Source: a bacterium D16-56
GTDB taxonomy: Bacteria > Bacillota > Clostridia > Lachnospirales > Lachnospiraceae
Direction: 5' to 3'
NCBI GenBank assembly: GCA_003611875.1
Contig: RAYY01000003.1
Location: 124,001-188,000 of the forward strand
DNA length: 64,000 bases
Numbering within the stretch: position 1 is the stretch's first letter; the number at the start of each line of letters is the position of its first letter. Below, piece after piece: positions 46,413 to 56,489 of this stretch. The notes under the pieces are model-generated. The model had not been told where the DNA came from, did no database searches, and worked only from the letters and a program-made list of their open reading frames with translations. Both the position numbers and the translations under genes were made by a program.

Positions 46413-47576
46413 TTATTTGATTACCCGCACCCGAAGAATCCCGTTGATCGCCTCCAGCTTCTTTACGATCTGCGCATCCGGCTGTTTGTCAAGATCCATC
46501 AGGGTATATGCATATTTTTCCCGGCTCTTATTGGTCATGTCGGAAATGTTGATTCCGCTTGAAGCCATGGTTCCTGTCATCTGACCGATCATGTTGGGTA
46601 CATTCAAATGCATTACTGCCACACGGCTCTCGGTCTTGCACACTCCCATATCGCAGGACGGATAATTGACGGAATTGCGGATATTACCGTTTTCCAGATA
46701 ATCCATCAGCTCCATCACTGCCATCTTGGCACAGTTATCCTCCGATTCCTCTGTAGATGCTCCCAAATGAGGAATCACAATCGCACCAGGCATATTGACT
46801 ACCTTTGGATTGGGGAAATCGCTGATATACCTTTTCACCTTGCCGGAATCAAGCGCTGCAGCCATATCCTCATCATTGACCAGCAGGTCCCGGGCAAAAT
46901 TCAGCACCACGACCCCATCCTTCATCTTGGCAAGAGTCTCCTGGTTGATCATTGCTCTGGTAGAATCCAAAAGCGGCACATGAACCGAGATAAAATCACA
47001 TTCCTGATAAATGGTGTCCACGCTTGTAATATGCTTTACATCTCTGGACAGCATCCAGGCAGCATTGACTGAAATATAAGGGTCATATCCATAGACTTCC
47101 ATCCCCAGAGCCGCCGCGGCATTGGCCACCTCGGCGCCAATGGCCCCCAGACCAATCACTCCCAGCTTTTTGCCCTTGATCTCTCCGCCGGCAAAAGCTT
47201 TTTTACTCTTCTCTACCGTCTTGGAGATGTTTTCATCGCCCTTATTGTCCTGACACCAGGCTATACCGCCGATAATATCACGGCTTGCCAGCAAGAGTCC
47301 GGCCAGCACCAGCTCCTTCACTCCATTGGCATTTGCCCCCGGAGTGTTGAATACAACAATACCGCTCTCTGCACAATCCTCCAGCGGAATATTGTTCACG
47401 CCTGCCCCTGCCCTGGCTACAGCCAGAAGGGAATCCGAAAACTTCGTGTCGTGAAGAGACGCACTCCGCACCAAAATCCCCTGTGCCTCATTGATTTCGT
47501 CTGTCAGCTTATAATCCTCTGTCAAAAATCCCAAACCATATTTAGAAATAGCGTTTAAACAATGAATGGTCTTCAT
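46413..47576 (-). CDS. serA: D-3-phosphoglycerate dehydrogenase
   Basis: First step of serine synthesis: 3-phosphoglycerate to 3-phosphohydroxypyruvate with NAD. The 387-residue short form has a Rossmann NAD motif KLGVIGLGAIGAEVANAAA (residues about 136-154), catalytic residues in FDVHVP-like SVHVPLLDSTR, and the His in VIPHLGASTEESE. The C-terminal 75 residues form an ACT domain, probably sensing serine. It overlaps serC by 4 bases (ATGA), so the two are translationally coupled. Confidence 0.95.
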   Translation of the reverse strand: MKTIHCLNAISKYGLGFLTEDYKLTDEINEAQGILVRSASLHDTKFSDSLLAVARAGAGVNNIPLEDCAESGIVVFNTPGANANGVKELVLAGLLLASRDIIGGIAWCQDNKGDENISKTVEKSKKAFAGGEIKGKKLGVIGLGAIGAEVANAAAALGMEVYGYDPYISVNAAWMLSRDVKHITSVDTIYQECDFISVHVPLLDSTRAMINQETLAKMKDGVVVLNFARDLLVNDEDMAAALDSGKVKRYISDFPNPKVVNMPGAIVIPHLGASTEESEDNCAKMAVMELMDYLENGNIRNSVNYPSCDMGVCKTESRVAVMHLNVPNMIGQMTGTMASSGINISDMTNKSREKYAYTLMDLDKQPDAQIVKKLEAINGILRVRVIK

Positions 47577-48658
47577 GCCTGATGTGCCTCCTCAAACTTT
47601 TTCATAAACTCTACCAGCTTTTCCACGCCTTCCACAGGCATCGCATTATAAATGCTGGCCCGCATACCGCCTACGCTTCTGTGTCCCTTCAGATTCACAA
47701 AGCCCGCGGCGGACGCCTCTTTAATAAACTGCGCATCCAGGTCTGCATCTCCTGTCACAAAGGGAACATTCATCAGAGAACGGTCCTCTTTTACCACGGT
47801 TCCCTTAAAAAGCTTGCTCTCATCCAGAAAATCATAGAGGATCTTTGCCTTTTTCTCATTATGCTCCTTCATAACTCCCAGGCCGCCTTTTGCCTTCAGC
47901 CATTTAAACACCTTACCGCAGATATAAATGCCGTAAGCCGGAGGAGTATTGTACAGAGACTTGGCATCTGCATGAGTCTTGTACTGACACATGGTAGGAG
48001 TCCCCTCCAGCACATCCTCTGTAATCAGATCCTCACGGATGATCACGATCACCACGCCTGCCGGACCGACATTCTTCTGTACACCGCCATAGATCACCCC
48101 GTACTTGGTCACATCCACCGGCTCGGAAAGGAAACAGGAAGAAACATCCGCCACCAAAGTCTTTCCCTTGGTGTTGGGCAGAGTCTTAAACTTAGTTCCG
48201 TAAATCGTATTATTCTCACAAATATATACGTAATCTGCGTCCTCATCTATGGGCAGATCCGAGCAGTCCGGAATATAGCTGAAGGTCTTGTCCTCGCTGG
48301 AGGCCACTGCCACTGCCTTTCCATATTTCTGAGCTTCCTTAAATGCCTTTTTCGCCCACTGCCCTGTGATAATATAATCCGCAACCTTATTTTTCATCAG
48401 ATTCTGAGGAATCATGGAGAACTGCAGGTGAGCTCCGCCCTGAAGAAACAATACCCTATAATTATCCGGAATATTCATCAGATCCCGAAGATCTGCCTCT
48501 GCCTCCTGAATAATTCCCTCAAATGCCTTGGAGCGATGGCTCATCTCCATCACAGACATGCCAGTACCCTTATAGTCCAGCATCTCCTCTGCAGCCTCTT
48601 TTAAAACCTCCTCCGGCAGCACAGCCGGACCTGCCGAAAAGTTATACACTCTTCCCAT
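47573..48658 (-). CDS. serC: Phosphoserine aminotransferase
   Basis: Second step of serine synthesis, with PLP. The 361-residue product starts MGRVYNFSAGPAVLPEEVL, has LFLQGGAHLQFSMIP and the cofactor Lys in YGGVQKNVGPAGVV (about residues 190-203), and ends with the conserved GGMRASIYNAMP block. It follows ilvB with a 27-nt gap and overlaps serA, so leuB-ilvD-ilvB-serC-serA can be one transcript. No serB phosphatase is present in the window. Confidence 0.96.
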   Translation of the reverse strand: MGRVYNFSAGPAVLPEEVLKEAAEEMLDYKGTGMSVMEMSHRSKAFEGIIQEAEADLRDLMNIPDNYRVLFLQGGAHLQFSMIPQNLMKNKVADYIITGQWAKKAFKEAQKYGKAVAVASSEDKTFSYIPDCSDLPIDEDADYVYICENNTIYGTKFKTLPNTKGKTLVADVSSCFLSEPVDVTKYGVIYGGVQKNVGPAGVVIVIIREDLITEDVLEGTPTMCQYKTHADAKSLYNTPPAYGIYICGKVFKWLKAKGGLGVMKEHNEKKAKILYDFLDESKLFKGTVVKEDRSLMNVPFVTGDADLDAQFIKEASAAGFVNLKGHRSVGGMRASIYNAMPVEGVEKLVEFMKKFEEAHQA

Positions 48659-48685
48659 TGATTTTTCCTCCTCATATAATAACTG

Positions 48686-50434
48686 TTATTGAATCTTTAG
48701 ATCTGTATCATCAAAAGCATCCTGAATGGGAGCTCCCGGTGAAACCATCGGATACACCTTGTCATCGCAGTTGATCTGGCAGTCAATCACTGCCGGCGCT
48801 CCCAGCGCCAGAGCCTCCTCAAGCACAGGGCGAAGCTCATCCCGGCTGCTGACCCGGTATGCCCTTGCGCCCATTGCCTCTGCCAGCTTTACAAAATCCA
48901 CTGCATCATTTAATACCGTATGCGAGTAGCGTTTTCCGTAGAACAGCGTCTGCCATTGGCGAACCATTCCCAGCACATGATTGTTCATCACCACCTGAAC
49001 AATGGGAATATTGTACCGGACTGCCGTGGCAATCTCATTCATATTCATCCGGAAGCAGCCGTCGCCTGCAATATTGATCACCTTTTTGTCCGGCTCTCCC
49101 ATATCACGGCATCCCATCTTGGCTCCCAGAGCTGCCCCCAAACCGTATCCCATGGTTCCCAAGCCTCCTGATGTGAGAAGGGTTCTGGGCTTTTTATATT
49201 TATAATACTGGGCTGCCCACATCTGGTGCTGGCCTACCTCAGTGACAATCACGGCATCTCCCTTTGTCATATCATAGATGGTTTCCATAATATAAGGACC
49301 TGTCAGAACGCTTTTGTCATACCGCAGAGGATACATATCCTTCATCCTCTCCACATGGTTTACCCACTCGTCATGGTTGATCGGATCCAGACGGGCATTG
49401 AGTCTGCGCAGCACCACCTTCAGATCGCCGATAATACTGGCATGGGTCCGGATATTTTTGTTGATCTCCGCCGGGTCCACATCAATCTGCAGAATCTTTG
49501 CATTCTGGGCAAACTTTTCGGCATTGCCCGTAACCCGGTCACTGAAACGGGCTCCCGCCACGATCAGCAGATCGCATTCCGTAATCCCATAATTGGAGGT
49601 CTTGGTCCCATGCATTCCCACCATGCCGGTATACATCTCGTCTGTGCCGTCAAAAGCGCCCTTTCCCATAAGGGAATCTGCCACCGGGGCCTGAATCCGA
49701 TGTGCCAGTGTTCGAAGCTCCTCTGAGGCATTGGCAAGCACTGCCCCGCCTCCCACAAAGATAAAGGGCTTCTGGGCATTGCGGATCATCTCCAAGGCGT
49801 TTTCCAGATCCTCCTCCCGGATCGTATCCGTCTGACGCTCCATAGGCTCCGGCTCCACAGGCGTATACTCACAGGTTCCGGCTGTCACATCCTTGGTAAT
49901 GTCAATGAGCACAGGACCAGGACGGCCGCTTTGGGCAATGGTAAAGGCCCTGCGGACCACATAAGCCAGCTTGTTAATATCCTTGACAATAAAATTATAT
50001 TTGGTAATGGGCATAGTCACACCCAAAATATCGATCTCCTGGAAACTGTCCTTTCCCAGCAGGTTCACCCCTACATTGCAGGTAATGGCCACAATCGGGA
50101 TGGAATCCATATAAGCAGTGGCAATCCCCGTCACCAGATTGGTGGCGCCGGGACCAGAGGTGGCCAGACAGACCCCTACCTTTCCGGTTGCCCTTGCATA
50201 TCCGTCTGCTGCATGGGCTGCTCCCTGTTCATGAGAGGTGAGCACATGGGTGATCTCCCCCTGATGTTTGTAGAGTGCATCGTAAATGTTCAAAATCGCA
50301 CCGCCCGGATAGCCAAAGACGGTCTTGACGCCCTGTTCCTTCAAACACTCAATCAGAATCTCAGAACCATTCAGCACAACAGGCTCCGAGCCTGACTGGG
50401 TAGAGTGCATTTCTGGGGTGTTGGTTTTTGACAT
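48686..50434 (-). CDS. ilvB: Acetolactate synthase, large (catalytic) subunit
   Basis: TPP enzyme condensing pyruvate with pyruvate or 2-oxobutyrate in branched-chain amino acid synthesis. The 582-residue protein has the catalytic Glu region SHEQGAAHAADGYARA (about 66-81), the FAD-binding middle domain and the TPP/Mg motif GDGCFRMNMNEIATAVRYN (about 463-481). A long form with C-terminal GAPIQDAF. No ilvN-like regulatory subunit is adjacent, so one is either elsewhere or not used. It lies between ilvD and serC. Confidence 0.95.
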   Translation of the reverse strand: MSKTNTPEMHSTQSGSEPVVLNGSEILIECLKEQGVKTVFGYPGGAILNIYDALYKHQGEITHVLTSHEQGAAHAADGYARATGKVGVCLATSGPGATNLVTGIATAYMDSIPIVAITCNVGVNLLGKDSFQEIDILGVTMPITKYNFIVKDINKLAYVVRRAFTIAQSGRPGPVLIDITKDVTAGTCEYTPVEPEPMERQTDTIREEDLENALEMIRNAQKPFIFVGGGAVLANASEELRTLAHRIQAPVADSLMGKGAFDGTDEMYTGMVGMHGTKTSNYGITECDLLIVAGARFSDRVTGNAEKFAQNAKILQIDVDPAEINKNIRTHASIIGDLKVVLRRLNARLDPINHDEWVNHVERMKDMYPLRYDKSVLTGPYIMETIYDMTKGDAVIVTEVGQHQMWAAQYYKYKKPRTLLTSGGLGTMGYGLGAALGAKMGCRDMGEPDKKVINIAGDGCFRMNMNEIATAVRYNIPIVQVVMNNHVLGMVRQWQTLFYGKRYSHTVLNDAVDFVKLAEAMGARAYRVSSRDELRPVLEEALALGAPAVIDCQINCDDKVYPMVSPGAPIQDAFDDTDLKIQ

Positions 50435-50469
50435 TATAAAAGCTCCTTTTCTTTTACTTTAAAAAACTT

Positions 50470-52131
50470 TTAATTTCCTTTCAGCACTGCGCCTTTCTCT
50501 GCACTGGTTACTTGTTCAGCATACCGCTTGAGATAACCTGTAACCTCTTTTTTCTTGGGAGTCCAGGCTTCACGGCGTTTTGCCAGCTCCTCATCCGATA
50601 CCTTTACATTGATCGTATTGGCATTAATATCAATGGAAATAATATCCCCTTCCTTTACCAGGCCAATGGGACCTCCCGCAGCCGCCTCCGGACATACATG
50701 GCCAATGGAGGCGCCGCGGGACGCGCCGCTGAAACGCCCGTCCGTGATCAGAGCCACAGAAGCCCCCAGTCCCATTCCTGCAATCGCAGAGGTGGGATTA
50801 AGCATTTCTCTCATGCCTGGTCCGCCCTTTGGCCCCTCATAGCGAATCACCACCACATCACCTGCCACGATCCTGCCGCCCATGATAGCTGCAATAGCAT
50901 CCTCCTCACCGTCAAACACTCTGGCCGGCCCTTCATGGCAAAGCATCTCCGGCACTACGGCCGAACGCTTCACCACACAGGAATCCGGCGCCAAGTTGCC
51001 CCGCAGCACTGCAATTCCTCCGGTAGCTGAATAAGGATTCTCCACCGTGCGGATCACCTGAGGATTCTTATTCTCGCAGCCCTTTATATTCTCACCTACC
51101 GTCTTTCCGGTGACTGTCATACAATCCAGATTCAGAAGTCCCAGCTTACTAATCTCATTCATCACGGCATACACGCCGCCAGCCTCATTTAAATCTTCCA
51201 TATAAGTAGGTCCGGCAGGCGCTAAGTGGCACAGATTGGGAGTCTTTGCACTGATCTCATTGGCAATATCCACATTCAGCTCCACTCCGGCCTCATGAGC
51301 AATGGCAGGCAGATGCAGCATGCTGTTAGTGCTGCAGCCTAATGCCATATCCATGGTCAGAGCATTTCTAAAGGCTGCCTCTGTCATAATATCCTTTGGA
51401 CAGACATTCTTCTCCACCATATCCATCACTGCCATACCGGCATGCTTGGCCAGGCGGATTCTCTCGGAATAGACTGCAGGAATGGTTCCGTTGCCCTTAA
51501 GCCCCATGCCCAGCACCTCTGTCAGGCAATTCATACTGTTGGCCGTGTACATGCCAGAGCAAGAGCCGCAGGTAGGACATACCTTATTGGCAAAATCCTC
51601 CACATCCTCCTCTGTCATGGTTCCTGCCGCATAGGCACCCACTGCCTCAAACATACTGGAAAGGCTCTTCTTCTCGCCCTTCACACGTCCTGCCAGCATA
51701 GGACCTCCGCTGACAAATACCGTGGGAATATTCAAACGGGCCGCTGCCATCAAAAGCCCCGGCACATTCTTGTCACAGTTTGGAACCATCACCAGCCCGT
51801 CAAACTGATGGGCCAGAGCCATACATTCCGTAGAGTCGGCAATCAGATCTCTTGTCACCAGAGAATACTTCATCCCCATATGTCCCATGGCAATGCCGTC
51901 GCAGACCGCAATGGCCGGGAACACAATAGGCGTTCCTCCTGCCATTGCCACACCCTGCTTGACTGCCTCTACAATCTTATCCAGGTTCATATGTCCTGGA
52001 ACAATCTCATTATAAGAGCTGACCACCCCGATCAGCGGCCTTGCCAGCTCCTCCTCCGTATAACCCAAGGCCCGGAACAAAGATCTTGCCGGAGCCTGCT
52101 GTATTCCTGATTTTGCATTATCACTTCTCAT
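50470..52131 (-). CDS. ilvD: Dihydroxy-acid dehydratase
   Basis: Dehydrates 2,3-dihydroxy acids to 2-oxo acids for valine, isoleucine and leucine. The 553-residue protein carries the Fe-S cluster Cys residues in [10 protein letters not shown] and [18 protein letters not shown], and the late [20 protein letters not shown] block, all family hallmarks. It sits between leuB (81-nt gap) and ilvB (35-nt gap) and has an AAAAGGAGA ribosome site. Confidence 0.97.
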   Translation of the reverse strand: MRSDNAKSGIQQAPARSLFRALGYTEEELARPLIGVVSSYNEIVPGHMNLDKIVEAVKQGVAMAGGTPIVFPAIAVCDGIAMGHMGMKYSLVTRDLIADSTECMALAHQFDGLVMVPNCDKNVPGLLMAAARLNIPTVFVSGGPMLAGRVKGEKKSLSSMFEAVGAYAAGTMTEEDVEDFANKVCPTCGSCSGMYTANSMNCLTEVLGMGLKGNGTIPAVYSERIRLAKHAGMAVMDMVEKNVCPKDIMTEAAFRNALTMDMALGCSTNSMLHLPAIAHEAGVELNVDIANEISAKTPNLCHLAPAGPTYMEDLNEAGGVYAVMNEISKLGLLNLDCMTVTGKTVGENIKGCENKNPQVIRTVENPYSATGGIAVLRGNLAPDSCVVKRSAVVPEMLCHEGPARVFDGEEDAIAAIMGGRIVAGDVVVIRYEGPKGGPGMREMLNPTSAIAGMGLGASVALITDGRFSGASRGASIGHVCPEAAAGGPIGLVKEGDIISIDINANTINVKVSDEELAKRREAWTPKKKEVTGYLKRYAEQVTSAEKGAVLKGN

Positions 52132-52211
52132 GGTTCCATTCTCCTTTTGCTTGTCTTTATATACAATCCATTTTCTAATTCTTTCTTCTTCTGGCTAAAG
52201 AACCGTTCCTA

Positions 52212-53300
52212 TTATAAATAAATCTGTGCTGCAATCAAATCTCCCATTTTCGCAGTTCCCACCTTTTTACAGCCCTCTGCCATAATATCAGATGTTCGCC
52301 ATCCCTCTGTAAGCACTCTCTGTACCGCCACCTCAATCGCCTCGGCCTCCATATCCAGGTCAAACGAATACCGAAGCATCATAGCCGCAGACAAAATCGT
52401 TGCAATCGGATTGGCAATATCCTTGCCCGCTATGTCCGGTGCAGAACCATGGCTGGGTTCATACATCCCGAATTTTCCTTCGTTCAGGCTGGCAGACGAC
52501 AGCATTCCTATGGAGCCTGTAATCATACTGGCTTCGTCTGACAAAATATCCCCAAACATATTCTCTGTCAGAACCACGTCAAACTGTCCCGGATTCATCA
52601 CAAGCTGCATGGCGCAATTATCCACCAGCATGTGTTCCAGCTTCACGTCCGGATAATCCTCTGCCACCTGCTCCACCACCTTGCGCCACAGCCTTGAGGA
52701 ATCCAGCACATTTGCCTTGTCCACACTGATCACATGGTTTCTCCGCTTTCTGGCAATATCAAAAGCCTTCACCGCAATGCGCCGTATCTCGTTTTCATTA
52801 TATGTAAGGGTATCTGTAGCCTGCAGCACACCGTCTACCTCCTTGGTATGCCGCTCTCCAAAATAAAGCCCCCCTGTCAGCTCCCGCATGATCACCAGAT
52901 CAAATCCATCACCGATAATCTCTTTTTTCAGCGGGCAGGCATCTGCCAATTCATGATACAGATAAGCCGGCCGAATGTTGGCAAACAGATTCAATCCCTT
53001 ACGGATAGCCAAAAGTCCTGCCTCCGGCCTTAAATCCGGCGCTGCGTCATACCAGCGGGAATTGCCTACATTTCCTCCCACTGCACCCAAAAGAACCGCA
53101 TCGCTCTGCCTGGCTGTCTCCAGGGCTTCCTTTGTCAGCGGAACTCCATGGGCATCAATAGAACAGCCCCCCATCAGCACCTCTGTATAATGAAACGAAT
53201 GGCCATATACCTGCGCCACCTTATCCAATACCTTGCATGCCTCCCGGACGATCTCCGGTCCGATCCCGTCCCCCGGGATGGTCACTATCCTGCAATCCAT
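52212..53300 (-). CDS. leuB: 3-isopropylmalate dehydrogenase
   Basis: Oxidative decarboxylation in leucine synthesis. The 362-residue protein begins [18 protein letters not shown] and has [10 protein letters not shown] (about residues 65-74), [13 protein letters not shown]-like [14 protein letters not shown] and the metal-binding [14 protein letters not shown] (about 240-253). ATG at 53298-53300 is chosen by the family start and AGGTGG spacing. It is the first gene of the leuB-ilvD-ilvB-serC-serA-DUF1015 block; leuA and leuCD are not in the window. A promoter about 220 nt upstream leaves a long leader. Confidence 0.96.
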   Translation of the reverse strand: MDCRIVTIPGDGIGPEIVREACKVLDKVAQVYGHSFHYTEVLMGGCSIDAHGVPLTKEALETARQSDAVLLGAVGGNVGNSRWYDAAPDLRPEAGLLAIRKGLNLFANIRPAYLYHELADACPLKKEIIGDGFDLVIMRELTGGLYFGERHTKEVDGVLQATDTLTYNENEIRRIAVKAFDIARKRRNHVISVDKANVLDSSRLWRKVVEQVAEDYPDVKLEHMLVDNCAMQLVMNPGQFDVVLTENMFGDILSDEASMITGSIGMLSSASLNEGKFGMYEPSHGSAPDIAGKDIANPIATILSAAMMLRYSFDLDMEAEAIEVAVQRVLTEGWRTSDIMAEGCKKVGTAKMGDLIAAQIYL

Positions 53301-53553
53301 CGTCTGCCACCTCTTTTTTCTTCTCAAATTTCTGCGTTTCCTATCATCTTATCGCATTTGCTTTCATTTTTCAACATTTGAATGGGATTTTATTTAGAAA
53401 ATATATACGAGAATGGAATTAAATGTATAACTCACGGTTATTTCCGGCAATGCCGTTCATTTTTCGTTCACAGATCATTCAAAAACCTTTTACACAAACA
53501 TCATGATTTCTTCATGTTTTCTCTTTATACTATGTCTTGTAAGCAACCATCAA
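53301..53553 (-). promoter_or_regulatory. Promoter and long leader of the leuB operon
   Basis: TTGATG (53548-53553) and TATAAA (53524-53529) are 18 nt apart on the minus strand. About 215 nt of AT-rich leader follow. No T-box (no AGGGTGG-ACCGCG) and no leader peptide rich in Leu/Val/Ile was found; the only clear stem is the small palindrome CGGCATTGCCG. CodY-like or other control is possible but unproven. Confidence 0.5.
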
Positions 53554-53655
53554 TGCCGTATATGTGATATGCTTATAAGATTTTTTTCATAATACTCGAG
53601 CTGATATAGAATTATCAGCTCTCCTCCCTTTTTAACCTCTTATAAAACTGTAGTA

Positions 53656-53687
53656 GAAAAACCCCCTTCACACGAAGGGGTTTTTTC
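53656..53687 (-). terminator. Terminator of the CaCA antiporter gene
   Basis: AAAAACCCCCTTC / GAAGGGGTTTTTT stem with a 5-nt loop, 7 nt after the stop codon; A/T-tracts on both sides. Confidence 0.9.
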
Positions 53688-53693
53688 TATGGA

Positions 53694-54617
53694 CTATCGA
53701 ATACAGATATATACCAGATAACCTGCATACATTCCCAGCATAATCAATCCCTCCAAACGGCTCAGCCGTTCTCTGCTCCGGCACAAAATCAATGTAACCA
53801 GGCTGAACACCACCAGACACACGGCATCAATTACTGCAAAGGAATTAACCGGTATCGGCTTCACTGCCGCTGACACAGCCAGAACCATCATAATATTGAA
53901 TATATTGGAGCCGATCACATTGCCCAGCGCCAAACCGTTCTCTCCCTTTCGGGACGCCACCATGGAAGTCACCAGCTCCGGAAGAGAGGTTCCCAGCGCC
54001 ACCACGGTAAGTCCTACTAATGTCTGGCTCAGCCCAAAGGCCAATGCGATCTGGCTGGCACAATCCACCACCAAATCACCGCCCCATACAATGGCAGCCA
54101 AACCGCCGGCAATGTAGAGGAAACAGCGAACCGGCGGCAAAGTCTCCTGAACCTCCTCCGCCTGAACCCGATTGATCAGCGCATCCCGCACAGTTAAGGT
54201 CATAAACGCCGCAAACAGCCCCAAAAGAATAAATGCCTCTGTCCGGCTTAAAAACTGATCCCAAAAAATCATAGCAAGCAAAAGCACCCCTGCCAGTATG
54301 GAAGCCGCAAAATCCCAGCGAAGACGGACCTTAAAGGTACGGATTGCGCCGCAGGCTCCTAATACCACCAGAAGATTAAAAATATTAGAGCCGATCACAT
54401 TGCCCACTGCAATCTCATTGCTGCCTGCCAGAGAAGCGGTGGTGCTGACCGCCAGCTCCGGCGCACTGGTACCAAACGCAACGATTGTCAGACCGATAAT
54501 AATACTGGGTACTCTAAGCATTCTGGCCACCGATGAACTGGCCTCCACGAAAAAATCCGCGCCTTTAATCAAAAGCACAAAGCCCACCAGCAGCATTACA
54601 TACACCATCATGTTCAT
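53694..54617 (-). CDS. CaCA-family cation exchanger (YrbG-like), probably a manganese or calcium exporter
   Basis: A 307-residue membrane antiporter with about 10 hydrophobic helices and the two alpha-repeats of the CaCA family: VAFGTSAPELAVSTTASL with GNVIGSNIFNLLVV, and VALGTSLPELVTSMVAS with GNVIGSNIFNIMMV. Family members exchange Ca2+ (or other divalents) for Na+ or H+. ATG at 54615-54617 with a GAGGG site is chosen. An upstream open extension lies in the riboswitch terminator and is not coding. Control by a yybP-ykoY riboswitch suggests that manganese is the physiological signal and maybe the substrate, which is inference. Confidence 0.93.
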   Translation of the reverse strand: MNMMVYVMLLVGFVLLIKGADFFVEASSSVARMLRVPSIIIGLTIVAFGTSAPELAVSTTASLAGSNEIAVGNVIGSNIFNLLVVLGACGAIRTFKVRLRWDFAASILAGVLLLAMIFWDQFLSRTEAFILLGLFAAFMTLTVRDALINRVQAEEVQETLPPVRCFLYIAGGLAAIVWGGDLVVDCASQIALAFGLSQTLVGLTVVALGTSLPELVTSMVASRKGENGLALGNVIGSNIFNIMMVLAVSAAVKPIPVNSFAVIDAVCLVVFSLVTLILCRSRERLSRLEGLIMLGMYAGYLVYICIR

Positions 54618-54676
54618 CCCTTTTCCCTCTTTCTTCTTTTCCTTTGATTGCTGTCCCGAAAAATCCCTGCGGCTAC

Positions 54677-54725
54677 AAAAAAAACGAGGCTTTTGCTGCA
54701 TCACAAGGATACAACAAAAGTCTCG
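54677..54725 (-). terminator. Riboswitch-controlled terminator
   Basis: CGAGACTTTTGTTGT pairs with GCAGCAAAAGCCTCG (with G-U pairs), followed by TTTTTTTT. Its 5' arm contains the GAGACTTTT that also closes the aptamer, so the two folds exclude each other. Confidence 0.88.
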
Positions 54726-54886
54726 CTTATTATATGCGTACCGGGCTACTCTTACTCAATCATACCGCCAAGCCTCCTGCCTGCCGGCTTCCCTTTATAA
54801 GCAGCTCACCGTGATGACGATATCGCATAACACCTTAGGAACGGTAAATCCCGCCTTACAAGGTGCAAGCTACTCCCTTTCATTAA
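54717..54886 (-). ncRNA. yybP-ykoY (manganese) riboswitch aptamer
   Basis: The minus-strand leader begins GAAAGGGAGTAGCTTGC and ends AAGCGAGACTTTTG. GGGAGTAGC and the closing GAGAC are the conserved loop elements of the yybP-ykoY family, and GAAAG pairs with CTTTT to close P1. Manganese binding should stabilise P1, free the terminator's 3' arm and allow expression of the exporter. Confidence 0.85.
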
Positions 54887-54890
54887 TTTC

Positions 54891-54919
54891 AGTATATTCA
54901 CTTTTTGTGCGCTTGTCAA
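54891..54919 (-). promoter_or_regulatory. Promoter of the riboswitch-antiporter transcript
   Basis: TTGACA (54914-54919) and TATACT (54891-54896) are 17 nt apart on the minus strand; transcription would start at about 54884, at the aptamer's 5' edge. Confidence 0.8.
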
Positions 54920-55015
54920 GGCGAAATTTGCCTATTTGATGTTTCGGTAAATTTGGTAATAGTTTTACCGCACCTCCACATAAAATGAGAGTAAAAGCTC
55001 TCAGGTAGACTCAAA

Positions 55016-56413
55016 ATGAAAGCTGCAGCAGAAACACTTCATTTTCTTATATGGGGACCTTGGACTCTGGTACTGTTTTTAGGAACAGGGCTTTGGTTCA
55101 CCATTGGATCTGGTTTTTTTCAATTTTTCGGCATAAAAAAATGGTGGAATGAAACGGCAGGCAGTCTTTTGCAGGCAAAAAAGTCAGATAAAAATACAAA
55201 ACAAAAAATCACCCGCTTTCAGTCAGCCTGCACGGCGCTTGCTGCCACCATTGGCACCGGAAATATTGTGGGCGTGGCCACGGCCCTGACTGCCGGCGGC
55301 CCCGGGGCACTGTTTTGGATGTGGATCTCTGCTGCAATCGGCATGATGACTGCCTACAGCGAAACCTTCCTGGGACAAATATACCGTTATCGCAGGGAGG
55401 ATGGGGAATGGATGTGCGGGCCTATGGTATATATGGACCGGGGACTGCAGTGCCCTGCTCTGGGAACCCTGTATGCGTTATTTGCCGTCCTTTCCTCACT
55501 TGGTATGGGAAGCATGGTACAGTCTAACTCGATCAGCGAAACCCTGCACTTCGGCGCAGACCTGCCATATTGGATCAGCGGTCTTTTTGTAACAGCTCTG
55601 ACCGCATTGGTCATTGCTGGAGGAATACAGCGAATTTCCAAGGTATCCGAAAAGCTGATGCCGGTCTCCGCAGGAATCTATATAGTATTTTCCCTGATTG
55701 TAATTCTCTCCTGCCTGGATATTCTGCCGGCAGTATTTGGAATGATATTCCGAGATGCCTTTCGTCCCCAGTCGGTAAGCGGCGGAATTTCCGGCTTTCT
55801 TTTGAGCCGCAGTGTCCGGTATGGCTTGTCCCGCGGTGTTTTTTCCAATGAAGCCGGTCTTGGCAGCCTGGCTGTGCTTCATGGAGCTGCGGAAGACACC
55901 ACTCCCCAGCAGCAGGGTATGTGGGCCATGTTTGAAGTGTTTTTTGATACGATTGTAATCTGCACCCTGACTGCACTGGTCATTCTCTGTGTAAAATACA
56001 AAAGCCCAGTCAATCCGGAAGTCTTTGCAGGGCTGGAAGGAGCTGCTCTGACAGCCTGCTGCTTTTCTGCCCGTCTGGGAATCCTTGGAGAGGGATTGGT
56101 ATCCGCATCCATGGCAGTATTCGCCTTTGCCACAATCATTGCCTGGTATTATCTTGGAAAACAGACCTTCCATTATCTTGTAAAGCGTCCGGGCATCCAA
56201 ATGTACATGGCTCTTTCTGAAAAAGCAGAAAGCAGACTGTACCTGATACTCTATCTTCTGGCAGTATTATGGGGCAGCGTCTGCCGTCTGGAGATCGTTT
56301 GGCTGATTTCTGACTTATGGAACGGACTAATGGCCTACCCCAACATCCTAACCATATTATGGCTGAGCCGAAAAATCAAATTCCCCAGCCGCGTCAAATT
56401 TTCCGCACCATAA
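55016..56413 (+). CDS. Sodium:alanine symporter family (AGCS) carrier
   Basis: A 465-residue amino acid:sodium symporter. The family signature lies in TALAATIGTGNIVGVATALTAGGPG (residues about 74-98, seen as ATIGTGNIVGVATAL and GGPGALFWMW), with the late YGLSRGVFSNEAGLGS block near 270. About 10-11 membrane helices. The substrate is likely alanine or glycine but cannot be fixed. It is divergent from the riboswitch-controlled antiporter and followed 76 nt later by the phospholipase-like gene. Confidence 0.93.
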   Translation: MKAAAETLHFLIWGPWTLVLFLGTGLWFTIGSGFFQFFGIKKWWNETAGSLLQAKKSDKNTKQKITRFQSACTALAATIGTGNIVGVATALTAGGPGALFWMWISAAIGMMTAYSETFLGQIYRYRREDGEWMCGPMVYMDRGLQCPALGTLYALFAVLSSLGMGSMVQSNSISETLHFGADLPYWISGLFVTALTALVIAGGIQRISKVSEKLMPVSAGIYIVFSLIVILSCLDILPAVFGMIFRDAFRPQSVSGGISGFLLSRSVRYGLSRGVFSNEAGLGSLAVLHGAAEDTTPQQQGMWAMFEVFFDTIVICTLTALVILCVKYKSPVNPEVFAGLEGAALTACCFSARLGILGEGLVSASMAVFAFATIIAWYYLGKQTFHYLVKRPGIQMYMALSEKAESRLYLILYLLAVLWGSVCRLEIVWLISDLWNGLMAYPNILTILWLSRKIKFPSRVKFSAP

Positions 56414-56489
56414 AAACCTGCTCTCGCATTTTTTCTTTATATGTGGTATGATAAAACTATCAAAATGAAGAAAGAAGAGAGATCTTACC

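Noticed and set aside
53301-53655. Leader peptide or T-box for leuB
   Set aside because: Short frames in the leader are not rich in branched-chain codons and no T-box sequence is present.
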